Below are positions 11,118 to 20,038 of a stretch of DNA of 64,000 bases, in pieces (the stretch's first letter is position 1; every line of letters starts with the position of its first letter). Under the pieces are notes generated by a model. The model was given only the letters and a program-made list of their open reading frames with translations, was not told the origin of the DNA and made no database searches. Source of the stretch: Volvox africanus (lineage: Eukaryota > Chlorophyta > Chlorophyceae > Chlamydomonadales > Volvocaceae). Position numbers and translations under genes: made by a program. Location of the stretch: the NCBI GenBank assembly GCA_030268105.1, contig BSDZ01000049.1, positions 1 through 64,000 on the forward strand. The letters are read 5' to 3'.

Positions 11118-11161
11118 CCCCTGCAGTCGATGCTGTATGATGTAGCGAGGACGCTGCATAC

Positions 11162-11176
11162 GGGAGGGGGGATAAT
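11162..11176 (+). other. Polypurine tract of B1
   Basis: GGGAGGGGGGATAAT directly before the 3' LTR. Confidence 0.85.
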
Positions 11177-12008
11177 TGTTGTGCTACGGTTTATTTCCCG
11201 CCGACGCGTAGGTCGACGCGATCCTACGAGGCGAAGTGCTTTTGTGATGAACGCATTGCATATGAATGAATCTGCATGATATAAATGTATTCGTGTACAT
11301 TTATATATGCATTTGGCATGTTGTCATTATCCATCGCGACATCGCATCATGGCAAATCCGCCTAGCATGCATGAAAGCCCGAATCATTGAAGTGCGCATT
11401 ATGCTCGTGCTACGAAACGATAAGTAATATTATCTGATATAATATTACTTCATTAAAGCACACGTTGAGAGCGCCGCACTCGTCGCGATGCATGCCCTGC
11501 AACCGGATATCGTTATCCGGACCCTTGCATCATGCGAATGCCGGAAAGGCTTACACGTTGTTATGTGTAGACATCGCCTAGACGCAGTAGGATTGTCACG
11601 TCTAGGATCGGCCTCCTGATGTGAATCGTACGGCATTGCGATGCTGCGAGTATAACAGATGCGAGGACGGCTAAGTAAGATAGATAAAAAAGACATTCGA
11701 TACCGGAGAACACTAGTGTGTTCTATATTACTATTGCTATACACTATTCTACTTAGCCTGAGCTAAGCCTGAACTTCGCTAATCACCGCCGCGTGATGAT
11801 TGCTCGCTTCCGGCGCTGACGGCGATTTCGTCCATTGCATCGTTCTGACCCGTAATACTGTAAGTTATATCTCTCTTCGTCTTGAAGTCTTCCGCTGTCT
11901 CTGTTTGCTCTTGCTTGCCTTGCTGTACTTGCAAGTGCTCGCGCATCGGTGTCGATAGTCTCCAGACGCGCAGATACTCATGAGCAAACGCGAACGAGAG
12001 GTACAACA
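11177..12008 (+). repeat. LTR-B, 3' LTR of B1
   Basis: 832 bp, near-identical to 4537-5368. The duplicated target GTATC follows at 12009-12013. Confidence 0.95.
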
Positions 12009-12331
12009 GTATCAGGGTGTTGACGTTTGCATGCCCTAAAGAGAGCTAATTGCTTCTGTAGCTCGCAGAGTGAAGAGGGAGTGAACAAGATAGTATGCCC
12101 ACCCAAGTTAGCGGAGGATAGGGGGCGACCTTGAGGCTCAAACAGATTACAAAAGCCATCAAAGCCGGGACGGACAGTTTGTGCATCAAAAGAAAAACGT
12201 CTCCCTATCACCTGCTCCACTTGGTTTAAAACAGAGGGCAAAAGAGCCCGTACTGCACGGCACTTTGCTACCATCTGGCCCACAGCAAAGACCCCAGGTG
12301 GTGATCCCTCTATACCAACCTGGGCAAGTTC
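12009..12331 (-). pseudogene. pol: A1 pol, first ~91 codons after the gag TAG
   Basis: Continues the gag frame past TAG 12332-12334; there is no ATG at the junction, the apparent start at 12283 being a GTG. It encodes the pre-protease segment ending HPDT, where B1 is inserted, and is followed by LTR-B in antisense, so the protein ends shortly after. In A3 the same segment runs on into protease. Confidence 0.85.
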
Positions 12332-13728
12332 CTAGTGGTCCTTACCCTTATTTTTCTCCGCCCCTAGCATTGGGCAGGAGTCAACCCTATGTTGGTCGGA
12401 ACCGCAACGGAGGCACATCCCATGTTGTTTACGAAAATGGAACTCCCGTCTAGTACATTTGAATGTGGTTAAATATTCCGCTAGGTTCTGCTTGGGCCCC
12501 TTCTTCTGCACGTGGCCCCCTTTTGGGGCCAAGTGCCTCCCCTGCTGTCCGCCGCCCCTCTTAGACTTACCGGCGCCCTTAACCTGCCGCGGCTGATCCT
12601 CGTGCCCGGTGATGCCTGGACGAACGGATGCAGCCCGCGGTTTTTTGGTCGGGGGCGCCGGGGTCTCCTCGTCAGGGTCGTCGCAGGCCATATCCTGTAC
12701 CGACAGCATGTTCATTTTGGGACGGGCCAGTTTGTCAGATTCCCGTCGGGCCAGTAACCTAAGTTCAGCTCCCAGGGAGAACTGAACCAAGTCTGTATAT
12801 GACTTAAAGGTTTTACCCGACAGGTCAGTTGCACAGTCCCCACTAAGGTCGGATGAGAGGCCCTGCTGAAACCAAAACACACGCTCACTATCAGACAGGT
12901 CCGCAATGGGCGTGACAAGAGCCTCAAAGCGGCTCTGATAGGCAGAGACAGTTTCTCCAGGGCGCATGCGATATTTGCCAGCATTTAATTTCAGGCGTGC
13001 CTCAGTGTCACGTGACTGGACCTGGGGTGCAAAACGGACAAGCAGTGCTTCTAGCAGTTCCTCAGATGTATAAGAATCCCTTGCGTTAGTCCATTGATCG
13101 TGCCATAATCTTGCCGCGCCTTCAAAGGCAGTGGCCAAGAAAAGACGGCGCGTAGAGTCCTGTTGACCCCCACGGGCTGTGGCAAAGTAGTTCCTAACAT
13201 TACGGACAAAGGCCCGTGTTAGAGGCGCAGCAACTCGTCCTAAATCAGAAAGCTTAACATCCATAGGGATATTCAGCTTAGGCACTGCGATCGCTATTTT
13301 TATCACCTCATCCTCATGTCCAGTATGAGGAGGCCCAGGTGGCCTGGCAGAGGTGCCCGCAACAGCAGCACAAGTTGTTGCGGCAGCAGCGGGAGCCATC
13401 CCAGGAATATCCACGGCACCAGGTGTCAAATGGTTTGACACTACAGCAGGGCCATGAACATAAAAAGGGGATGGGGCATAAATAGGTGATGTAGGTGCCT
13501 CAGGGGATGCTGTGCCGCCTTGCCTGGGAATAGGTGAAGGCTGGTTCGGAAGGTCGATGCCACCTGCCACAGCAGCATTTGGTGGCTGTGTCAACCTAGA
13601 GAGCCATTCCCACCTATTCGCTTGGCTAGCATTAGCAGCAATCCGGCCAACAAACTGAAAGGTGTTGGCAGCAAGAGCCGAGACAGCATTCGCTAAGTTC
13701 GAGGCTTGCATATTGTATGCCTGAAAGC
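12332..13728 (-). CDS. gag: A1 Gag, main exon
   Basis: The frame holds a 459-residue ORF from ATG 13711 to TAG 12332-12334. A proline/alanine-rich N-terminal third is followed by a Retrotrans_gag-type capsid region (about residues 135-330; GAARLWHDQW, YQSRFEALV, ERVFWFQQG), a basic linker and a CCHC zinc knuckle C433-x2-C436-x4-H441-x4-C446. Upstream exons at 13796-13915 and 14266-14365 would give the real N-terminus; the frame is open to the proposed acceptor at 13728. The same ORF is at 26435-27814 (A2) and 44757-46136 (A4). Pol follows in the same frame after TAG. Confidence 0.9.
12695..13306 (-). other. 612-nt GT-AG segment inside gag (candidate exitron), absent from A3
   Basis: On the minus strand this coding segment starts GTGATAAAA and ends GTCGGTACAG, is 204 codons long (residues 136-339 of the main gag ORF) and covers the whole capsid domain. 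A3 lacks exactly this segment (junction 41530/41531), in frame. Copies are at 26798-27409 (A2) and 45120-45731 (A4). Confidence 0.6.
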
Positions 13729-13795
13729 CTAACAGATCGAACTGCGAGTGACTGTTCTGGCGAAAGGCAAAGCAAAGGCAAGGACCAGGGCCTAC
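13729..13795 (-). other. Candidate second gag intron (67 bp)
   Basis: Minus strand starts GTAGGCCC and ends ATCTGTTAG. Removing it joins the frame of exon 2 (phase 1) to the main gag frame upstream of the first ATG. It is present in all A copies, including A3, which has lost intron 1, so it may be unspliced or an alternative start may be used. Equivalent positions: 27832-27898, 41953-42019, 46154-46220. Confidence 0.35.
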
Positions 13796-13915
13796 CCAAC
13801 GCTTGGATGCCTTCGATGAACTTCAAAAATTTTGAAGTCCGCGCATGAAGTTGATTTGCGATGGATCGGAGTGACTGGGCAGAAGTGCCGCTCCGACGGG
13901 TCTGAGGTGTTGACA
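13796..13915 (-). CDS. gag: A1 gag exon 2
   Basis: Forty-codon exon following intron 1 (VSTPQT... to ...IQALG), a moderately hydrophobic, probably helical segment. The frame is fixed by the uninterrupted counterpart in A3 (42020-42139), where it is continuous with exon 1. Confidence 0.6.
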
Positions 13916-14265
13916 CTGCAGAAGCACTCACGGTGGTTGGAACAAACACAATACCTTTCAAGTAATAGAGATATATATGTATTAGTGAAAGCCGAAGTGA
14001 ATTCACGAAGTCGACTCCTCGTTGGATTCGATGCGAAGGTTAGTACCCGCAACTACAGGGATTCCTCAGCAAAACTGCAATACAAGTTCTAGATAGAAAG
14101 CAGTGTTGCAGGAAGATATTACCTAACAGAGAAGGCAGAATTGTCTAGGTCGCGAGCCACGTTGACCGCGACTAACTTAGAGATTGACTTTAACAGAAAG
14201 CACAGCCAAACTCACAGAGAGCAGGTTCTAAGTGTCACTAGACTAATTTCGTGAATATTACAGAC
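13916..14265 (-). other. Spliceosomal intron in A1 gag leader (350 bp)
   Basis: Minus strand starts GTCTGTAATATTC and ends TGCTTCTGCAG. A3 lacks exactly these bases (junction 42139/42140) and there exon 1 reads straight into exon 2 in frame. Element B has an intron at the same place with the related donor GTTTGTAAT. Same intron in A2 (28019-28368) and A4 (46341-46690). Confidence 0.75.
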
Positions 14266-14365
14266 CGGTGGTAGCCGCAGCGAAAATGGCGGCGCTCAGC
14301 TCCTCAGGCAATGTCTCCATGTCCAGAGGGATGTCGGCAGGAGGAAGATCGTGGTCGATGTCCAT
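14266..14365 (-). CDS. gag: A1 gag exon 1
   Basis: ATG is the complement of 14363-14365, 148 bases inside the LTR/PBS edge. It encodes an acidic N-terminus starting MDIDHDLPP and ending in AAATT, 33 codons plus one base. The same exon is at 28369-28468 (A2), 42140-42239 (A3, fused to exon 2) and 46691-46790 (A4). Confidence 0.65.
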
Positions 14366-14497
14366 TTATAAAAGGGCAGCTTGAGTGGCTTGAGCGCGTT
14401 GCGCGGTTAGAGTGGCTTGAGCAGTTACCACAGAAAGACTTGAGAAGGCTTGAACGATTTCAGCGGAAGACTTGACGAGACGTCCCAGGGAGGAACA
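14366..14497 (-). other. A1 untranslated leader with repeated CTCAAG motifs
   Basis: Between PBS and gag. On the minus strand CTCAAG or close variants recur about six times, and GCGCAACGCGC forms a near-palindrome. This is where packaging or dimerisation signals are usually found, but no function can be shown from sequence. Confidence 0.4.
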
Positions 14498-14509
14498 GTC
14501 TCGATACCA
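14498..14509 (-). other. Primer-binding site of A1
   Basis: Minus strand TGGTATCGAGAC, three bases from the 5' LTR, identical to that of element B. Same site in A2 (28601-28612), A3 (42372-42383) and A4 (46923-46934). Confidence 0.8.
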
Positions 14510-14512
14510 GCT

Positions 14513-14935
14513 TGTTGTATATGGTACCCACGAAGGGTGGTATCAAAAGATACCGGTTGTTGTGCCAGAGCCCGATTAAGTAGAGCCGCCGACTAGGTCG
14601 TACTTGAGAGACCATAAGGCCTCGAACCGGGCGTGACCTTCAGAAGTCACCACTACAACCGGAGATTCAGTGAACCAGGAACCAGATGTTCCACCATTTA
14701 CCATTCAGGCGGTAAATGGCCCATTCCATACAGGTTATGGAGTAACCGACAGGTTCTGATGTTTCAGGAAGTCGGTTAGTATTGGTCGTCGACAGCCGAG
14801 ACCAAATCCACAAATCGAATGCCAGATGGAAACATGAAACAGTTAATATGATAATTAAATATATTATATTATAAAATAATAAACAGATAATTATTATATC
14901 TTAATGAATTACCGAAATGCATTAAGGATACAACA
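14513..14935 (-). repeat. LTR-A, 5' LTR of A1
   Basis: 423 bp. Carries T at LTR index 244 (14757) and A at index 372 (14885), like the other ATAAA-site 5' LTRs and unlike its own 3' LTR. Confidence 0.95.
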
Positions 14936-16114
14936 ATAAACCCCCTGCAAAGCCTATCCCAACCGTCTCAAAACATGGCAGGCTGACCAAATCTCTAAAG
15001 TTACCCTCCAGGCCTCCCCTACCATCACTCGCTAATAGGGCTGGGTTGCCCCAGAGAGGGGCATTGAAGACCCAGGAGCCTGGGTCTACCTGCATTTAGT
15101 CCACATTAATTGACAGGGACAGGTTGTCAAAGGCACTCAACATATGCTCCAAGGTTGGACCTTCTTGCTGGCACGCACAATCTACTTGCCACGGCCCTGC
15201 TGATTCCCCCCTATTCACGGAGGTACAGAGCTTATATATTAGCTTATAGACTCGGTTTGGGTAGGCCCGGCTGTCACGGTCGTGTAAACAAGTTATAACG
15301 CACGCCCGTCATAAGCCCCACAAAGGAAATGGGCTCTGCTCACGCGTCACGCAATAACAACATATTCCATTGCTCACACCAAATCTTCCTCTTCATTTTC
15401 CCTTCGTGTTGAATTTGATGCCTGGCGCGAACCCCAAGCTATCGCGGCTATGAGCTATCGCGGCGCAGGGACAAACATGAAACTCTGCAAAATCTCTACA
15501 GTGTTTTGTTTACAATTGAGAAGGAAAAAGTGCATTTGAGAAGGAAAAGATACAAGAGATACAACCCGGTGCCACGGTGGGAAAATGGTGAATATCACGT
15601 GTGAAATGTGAAATACACTCCGCCAGTATTAGTATAGTCCTGGATGTATTTACAATTATTATATAATGTATATGATTACAATACGCCGGAAACTGATGTA
15701 AGAAATAAATATAGGCCTTATACCGTATTGTAATACGGTAGCAGCCCTGCCGTACAGTGTGTCGTCAGCCGCGGCGCCGCTGCCTTTGGCCTTGCTCTCC
15801 TCGCCCTCACCCTCGCCAACCTAACATTCAACGGAGGGCGCGATCAGGGCCAAGTAAGAACGCCCCCTCGACCACAAACCTAGCAGCACGCCCGCCCGCG
15901 GATCTACCGCCCTCCAGCCGTCCTCGCCTTCAGCTATGCTGGACCAGTCCATGCATCAGAACACGCAGCTCGGTCGGTCAGCGGCGCCACCAACACACGT
16001 CAAAACACACACGCGCTTCCCCTTCCCCCCTCCCCTTTTTTGTAGGTGGGAAAGCGCGAGAAACCGTGAAAGACTAACCGAACCAAAGTCTTCCAGTCGG
16101 CCCCCTTCCCTCGC
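14936..16114. other. No gene recognised; A+T-rich tract with a 20-bp palindrome
   Basis: No convincing coding region. 15640-15740 is A+T rich and ends in TACCGTATT GT AATACGGTA (15721-15740), a perfect inverted repeat with a 2-base centre. 15757-16100 is C-rich with short overlapping ORFs that look like composition artefacts. Confidence 0.5.
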
Positions 16115-16204
16115 CTCCTCCCACACCACGCCACACTTGGGGCCATTGACGTAGTGCACCTCGTCGAACACCAACACCTCCACATCCCGGATGATGTCGG
16201 CTCC
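16115..16204 (-). pseudogene. Isolated exon of a SKI2/MTR4-type DEVH-box RNA helicase
   Basis: Thirty codons preceded by an acceptor (CCTGGTAG) and followed by GCGAGG, a possible GC donor or a decayed GTGAGG. The peptide contains [15 protein letters not shown] and then GVVWEE, the motif II (Walker B, DEVH) region typical of SKI2-like exosome helicases. No neighbouring helicase exon was found on either side: upstream is a pyrimidine-rich tract and then an unrelated gene. It is best read as a captured or left-over gene fragment. Copies at 30218-30307 and 48540-48629 are also intact. Confidence 0.65.
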
Positions 16205-16242
16205 CTACCAGGCGGGGGAAGGAACGACGGGAAAGGGGCCAT

Positions 16243-16280
16243 GGGAGGAAGGGAGGGAGGTCCAGGGAGGGAGGGAGGGG
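16243..16280 (+). other. G-rich tract with quadruplex potential
   Basis: At least six runs of GGG separated by 1-5 bases on the plus strand, in S1; also at 30346-30383 and 48668-48705. Enough runs for a G-quadruplex; no function is shown. Confidence 0.5.
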
Positions 16281-16461
16281 TAGTAGGATGTGTAGACTTG
16301 GGTAGTAAGACAGGAAGGCGGGATGGTGGTGGTGATGAGTGGATTGTGAAGAGTGAAGTGGGAAGGGGAGGGGTTGAGCATGCGGATGCGCCAGGGAGGG
16401 CCAACTAGGAGGCAGAGCGCAGGTGGGTGGGCCGAGGGGCTGCAGCCCCCAAACCGCACCT

Positions 16462-17214
16462 TTACTCATCACCACCCATCTGAAAGCCATCAGGGAAGGC
16501 CGCCTTAATGTCTTCATACTTCAGGACCACGGAGCACTCCCACTGCGCCAGATCCTGCAGGGCCGGCGTAATAATGGACGCGACCTCCTCCACCTCCGCG
16601 TCCAGTTCGTCCACGTCGCGGAAGTGCACCTCCTTGTTGCGGACGGTCACCATCTTGTCCGCGCGGCTGATGAACTGAGCGGCCGTCACGCCCAGCGCGG
16701 CTGCGGCGTCTTTAACGCCCTTGTCCGACTCGCCACGCTTTGTGAAGCGTGTGCACCTGGTGACCTTGAACTCCTTCCCGTCCGCAATGAGCAAAATTTG
16801 AGTCGCGGTGTTTCGCACCCGCTTCACGTTAGCCTTGGCGTGCATCTGCTCCATCTCATTTTTCAGCATCTGGTTAGCCTTGGCGTGCATCTTCTTCATC
16901 TGCTCCATCTCATTTTTCAGCATCTGGTTATCCTTTTTCAGCATCTCGATATCTGCACTCTGCGCATCAAGCTGTTTCAGCACGACTGGTGCGCTGACGT
17001 GCACCACGATGTCCCGCACAAGCTTGCGACCGTCGGTGTCCCGGTTTTCAATTTTTTCCCCGGTAGCAAAGTAAACCGAGCTGACGGCGAACTCAGTTCC
17101 AAAGGTCCGTGTAGCTTCGTTAACGGCCCCCTGAATTGCTGGGCCCATGTTTGCTTTTCCACCTAACTGTATCGTAAGGATAGGATATATTGAGCAGACG
17201 GACACCGACAGCAT
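16462..17214 (-). CDS. Unrecognised coiled-coil protein gene (S1 copy)
   Basis: I do not recognise this protein. From ATG 17214 it is 250 residues; the second ATG at 17148 (MGPAIQG) gives 228 and is the more likely start because the upstream 22 residues look like leader sequence. Stop is TAA. Seen: an N-terminal segment with TFGTEFAVSSVYFATGE, a central heptad-like stretch with repeated QMLKNEMEQM blocks (coiled coil), and a C-terminal charged region ending GGDE. The block is encoded by an internal tandem repeat whose copy number differs between S copies (22 residues fewer in S2). The frame is preserved in all three copies, which suggests a real product or recent duplication. A longer frame to 17286 starts at TTG and was not used. 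Confidence 0.55.
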   Translation of the reverse strand: MLSVSVCSIYPILTIQLGGKANMGPAIQGAVNEATRTFGTEFAVSSVYFATGEKIENRDTDGRKLVRDIVVHVSAPVVLKQLDAQSADIEMLKKDNQMLKNEMEQMKKMHAKANQMLKNEMEQMHAKANVKRVRNTATQILLIADGKEFKVTRCTRFTKRGESDKGVKDAAAALGVTAAQFISRADKMVTVRNKEVHFRDVDELDAEVEEVASIITPALQDLAQWECSVVLKYEDIKAAFPDGFQMGGDE

Positions 17215-17330
17215 ATCGGTACGTTTCAAGGAGGCCGTCCCATAGGAGCTATGCAAAACTACCGACTGCCTCGGAGATGAAAGCAAAGATTGTTTCTTAA
17301 ACTTCTGGTCGCGGAGCCAAGTCTACGTAT

Positions 17331-17410
17331 CTAGCAGCAGCGACAGTAGAGCGACAATAGAGCTAGGCAGCAGCGACAATAGAGCTAGTAGCAGCGACAA
17401 TAGAGCTTAG
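17331..17410. repeat. Minisatellite, ~21-24 bp units
   Basis: Three to four imperfect copies of AGCAGCGACAATAGAGCTAG, upstream of the coiled-coil gene. Also in S2 near 31368-31447. Confidence 0.7.
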
Positions 17411-18612
17411 GCTTGTACGTCGTACGAGTCATGGTGTCACGCTAGTGAATTCTGACTTGACTGAGCTACTTCTTCGTAGCTCATAATCGCAAGCATGCAA
17501 AGATGAACATATTGAAATCACGTAATCAACTTCCATTCACTGCCTCGCAGCGTTTTATCGCGCTCCCCCTTGGCATTTTCTCGTGCGCGCACGCGCGCAA
17601 CGACACCGCGGAACTTTGCGCACCCCTAAAGAATGCAAGGGAGCTCCTTCTTTGGCGGACGTGGTGCGAAAGGGCGAAGCGGATGCGTCCATTGCGGTAT
17701 GTCGTGCATTTTTCCGCGTCCATTGCCGTATGTCGTGCATGTGTTCATCGTCCATTTGTCCATTCCCGAATCCCGCGGATGGACTGGGTCATTTTCGCCA
17801 TTCAGAATCGAGTTAGCCGCGGGCTGGCAGGCGAGAGCGGACGAGGCCAGCCACAGCAACACGCGCCCCTCCCTTCACCACTTGGCCGCCGATTATTCCC
17901 GTTAGCTCCTGACTGCCTCAGATCCGCAACATCCTCGCTGGAGAAGCCCTGGGCGACGCAGCGACTCCCTGAAAGCAGGACACCTACCTGCAGTGCCATC
18001 TGCCAGGGGTGCAATGGCCGCCCTGAGGCGGCGGCCCCATCGCTGAGCATGAACAGCACAGCCCAGCAGGCTTAGTGGGCCCACATGTGGCACTGCATTG
18101 GCAGGGCACCAACCCCTCCCCCCCCCAGGGTTTGTGAGTGCTTAGCCTACAGTCATTTGCAGGCTAAATACGGGAGCGACCTTGGATTTCAGGGGCATGT
18201 ACCATCGTGGCTGAGGTCTCTCCCCCTGTCAATACAGTTTTCTGCACTTAGGTGTGTGCAGCATCTGAGGAAAGTTGATAGCATCCTTGGCCAATGCCTC
18301 TTTCAAGACGTTTTATTGTTCATGTTCCCCCCGGATCTTAGGGACACCCCCACACTTGTGTGGAACTTGTAACCTTTTTTCCTTGTGTGTGTGTATGTGT
18401 GTGTGTGTGTAACCTTTTCCTCACGGACCTGTGAGAGGTTGGAACCCATATCTAGGTTTGGGTGCACTAACATGAATCACCTGAGGCTTCAGAATGCGGT
18501 GTTACAGTGGGAGTCTGCTGGTCCAATGACCAGAGACTACGTCTCACTAGCACAAACCACCGGGTCTCAACCACAGGCCACCTCATCCAGACAACCGGCA
18601 CACAACACCGGG
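17411..18612. other. No gene recognised; short tandem repeats
   Basis: 17685-17740 holds two copies of a ~26-bp unit (GCGTCCATTGCNGTATGTCG). 18383-18411 is a GT microsatellite, longer than in S2. A 190-codon ORF at 17503-18075 has no recognisable features and overlaps several ORFs in other frames. Confidence 0.45.
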
Positions 18613-18680
18613 GATGCACCCAGGAATCGAACCCAGGACGACCTTCAGCAAGGTGTTATAGCGTACACCAGGCCACACCA
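18613..18680 (-). mobile_element. tRNA-like SINE head
   Basis: Minus strand carries a perfect B box GGTTCGATTCC (complement of 18623-18633) and, 42 bases upstream, an A-box-like TGGCCTGGTGT; between them ACCTTGCTGAAGGT could form an anticodon-like stem. A normal tRNA fold is not convincing, so a tRNA-derived SINE or tRNA relic is more likely. Copy in S2 at 32637-32704. Confidence 0.45.
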
Positions 18681-19559
18681 GGCTTCAGGCAACCATTCAT
18701 GAGGCCCTCTCCCTGGGACCGACTATAAGTCGGCCCAGCCTGCTATAGCAACCACCAAAGCAGCTACTGTGGGTGAAACTGCCCGTAATGCACTGCTGGC
18801 ATATCAGCTGTGCACCAGCGGGGAATACCCTGGGCAGCAGAAACACAGCCTATTCAGCTCAAGTATGCTCAGGGCCTACACCCGCAACAGGGTAAGATTT
18901 TGAACTGGAAACCTCTCAATGACGGAGTCGTATTGCAAGGAGCGGACCAATCCATCGGTCTATTGTCATGGGGGGCCGGCACCTGTAACTTGGTATGGAA
19001 ATGAATGGATGGCTTGTTTATAGGGAGACGTGACTTTCAGCCAGACTGTGTAGCAGGCTTGCTACAGTGGCAAGCTTGCTAAGTGGGTTATGGGTGGTTG
19101 TGCGTGGTACTATTGTACATGAGTACGTCCCTGCATGCCTGAAGCAGTTAAGTGATGGAGTGGATTGCCGGGCGTGCGTGCACGCATGGTATACATGTGT
19201 GCACTGGATGTGTGGGCCGTGCATGCTCTGGGTTAATGTTTTGACAACAGACCCATCACCAGTCTTCAACGGGTGATATCTATTGGCAATACACATGCCC
19301 CTGATTGTAAGGTCTATGGCTTTGGCAGCGTGCACGTCACATGATTAGAGTACGAGATTTACAATGAGGCTCAACCTCATGGGCCTGCTTCCTGCAAGCC
19401 AGCAACCACACCGTCGGGGAGGGGTCAGTCCCATAGGACCCAGCTACCGGGCACTGCTGTGACAAGTCTAGTTACTCATGCTACATCTGATACATCCCTC
19501 TGCATTCACACAAAAAGGTAATCCTCTCCAACCGACGCCCTCTTCTGATCCCGTCCATT
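18681..19559. other. No gene recognised in S1
   Basis: Only short ORFs in many frames with no domain or motif. Shared with S2 up to 19410; from 19411 the two spacers differ completely for 1,170 bp. Confidence 0.4.
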
Positions 19560-19572
19560 GACACAAACAATT

Positions 19573-19920
19573 CTAGCCGCTCTCAGAGAGCCAACTCAGC
19601 CACAATTTGAGCCCGGTCAACCAACTTCTGAACGTCCCCTTCAATGCGGTGCTTTTAGGGGTGCTGATGTCCGTGCATTCCCAAGCGTGATGCAGTTGAT
19701 CACCATGCATCATGCTCGTACCACAGGGGCATTTCGTGGTGTTCGGCCCTCCTGCCTGTGAGCAATGCATCACGAATCCCCAAAGCCTCCCCGACAAAGA
19801 CTTCATGCTTCATCCTCAATGCCTCATGTACCAGCTGCATTTGCAGCCAAGCCACAATTATAGTTGAGAGCTTGGTGAGCGGGAAGGTAATGGCGCTCAT
19901 ACACCAGCCAAGACACCAAA
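19573..19920 (-). pseudogene. Decayed 3' end of a LINE-like reverse transcriptase ORF
   Basis: Two overlapping minus-strand frames together resemble the C-terminus of non-LTR retrotransposon ORF2: one reads MKHEVFVGEALGIRDALL, the next frame continues with CPCGTSMMHGDQLHHAWEC, a zinc-ribbon-like CxC...H..H...C pattern typical after the RT domain. A one-base shift separates them. Found only in S1. Confidence 0.35.
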
Positions 19921-20038
19921 CGATTTTAGCCCAGGACTCCTCCACAGGAGGACATATTGCCGCACGAGTAGCTTGTTCTTTAGGCTTTAAAAAACATCTT
20001 TCAGTGGCTTTCATTGCTTTGCTGACGTGACCGTCTTT

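Larger units (their letters stand above)
4537..12008 (+). mobile_element. Element B1: full-length Ty3/gypsy chromovirus (7,472 bp)
   Basis: Plus strand: 5' LTR 4537-5368, PBS 5372-5383, gag exon 1 5436-5523, intron, gag 5835-7070, TAG, pol 7071-11117, polypurine tract 11162-11176, 3' LTR 11177-12008. The two LTRs are both 832 bp; by eye they differ at about two positions (for example CCTACAAGG against CCTACGAGG), so the insertion is recent. It is inserted in opposite orientation in the pol of A1. Integrase carries a TAG nonsense codon, so this copy is probably not autonomous. Confidence 0.95.
292..14935 (-). mobile_element. Element A1: Ty3/gypsy chromovirus, chimeric, split by element B1
   Basis: Minus-strand LTR retrotransposon with 3' LTR 292-714, polypurine tract, pol 784-4536 and 12009-12331, gag 12332-14365 with introns, PBS 14498-14509 and 5' LTR 14513-14935. 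B1 sits inside pol. Its two flanks do not match: the left flank ends GTTGG (inside another A pol), the right flank begins ATAAA (spacer S). A marker base agrees: LTR index 244 is G in the 3' LTR (536), as in A3, but T in the 5' LTR (14757), as in A2 and A4. A1 is therefore inferred to be a recombinant of a GTTGG-site copy and an ATAAA-site copy. Confidence 0.9.

Noticed and set aside
12283..12283. Independent start codon for A pol here and at 26386, 41119 and 44708
   Set aside because: The codon is GTG and the frame is already open from the gag TAG, so fusion with Gag is more likely.
13916..14265. Leader gap in A3 as a microhomology deletion
   Set aside because: ACCACCG occurs near both ends, but a deletion using it would leave ACCACCGTGAGTG; A3 has ACCACCGTGTCAAC, which fits exact GT-AG removal.
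17503..18075. 190-codon plus-strand ORF in S1 (and its S2 copy)
   Set aside because: No domain or motif, overlapped by many ORFs in other frames, and spans a tandem repeat; its preservation is explained by recent duplication.
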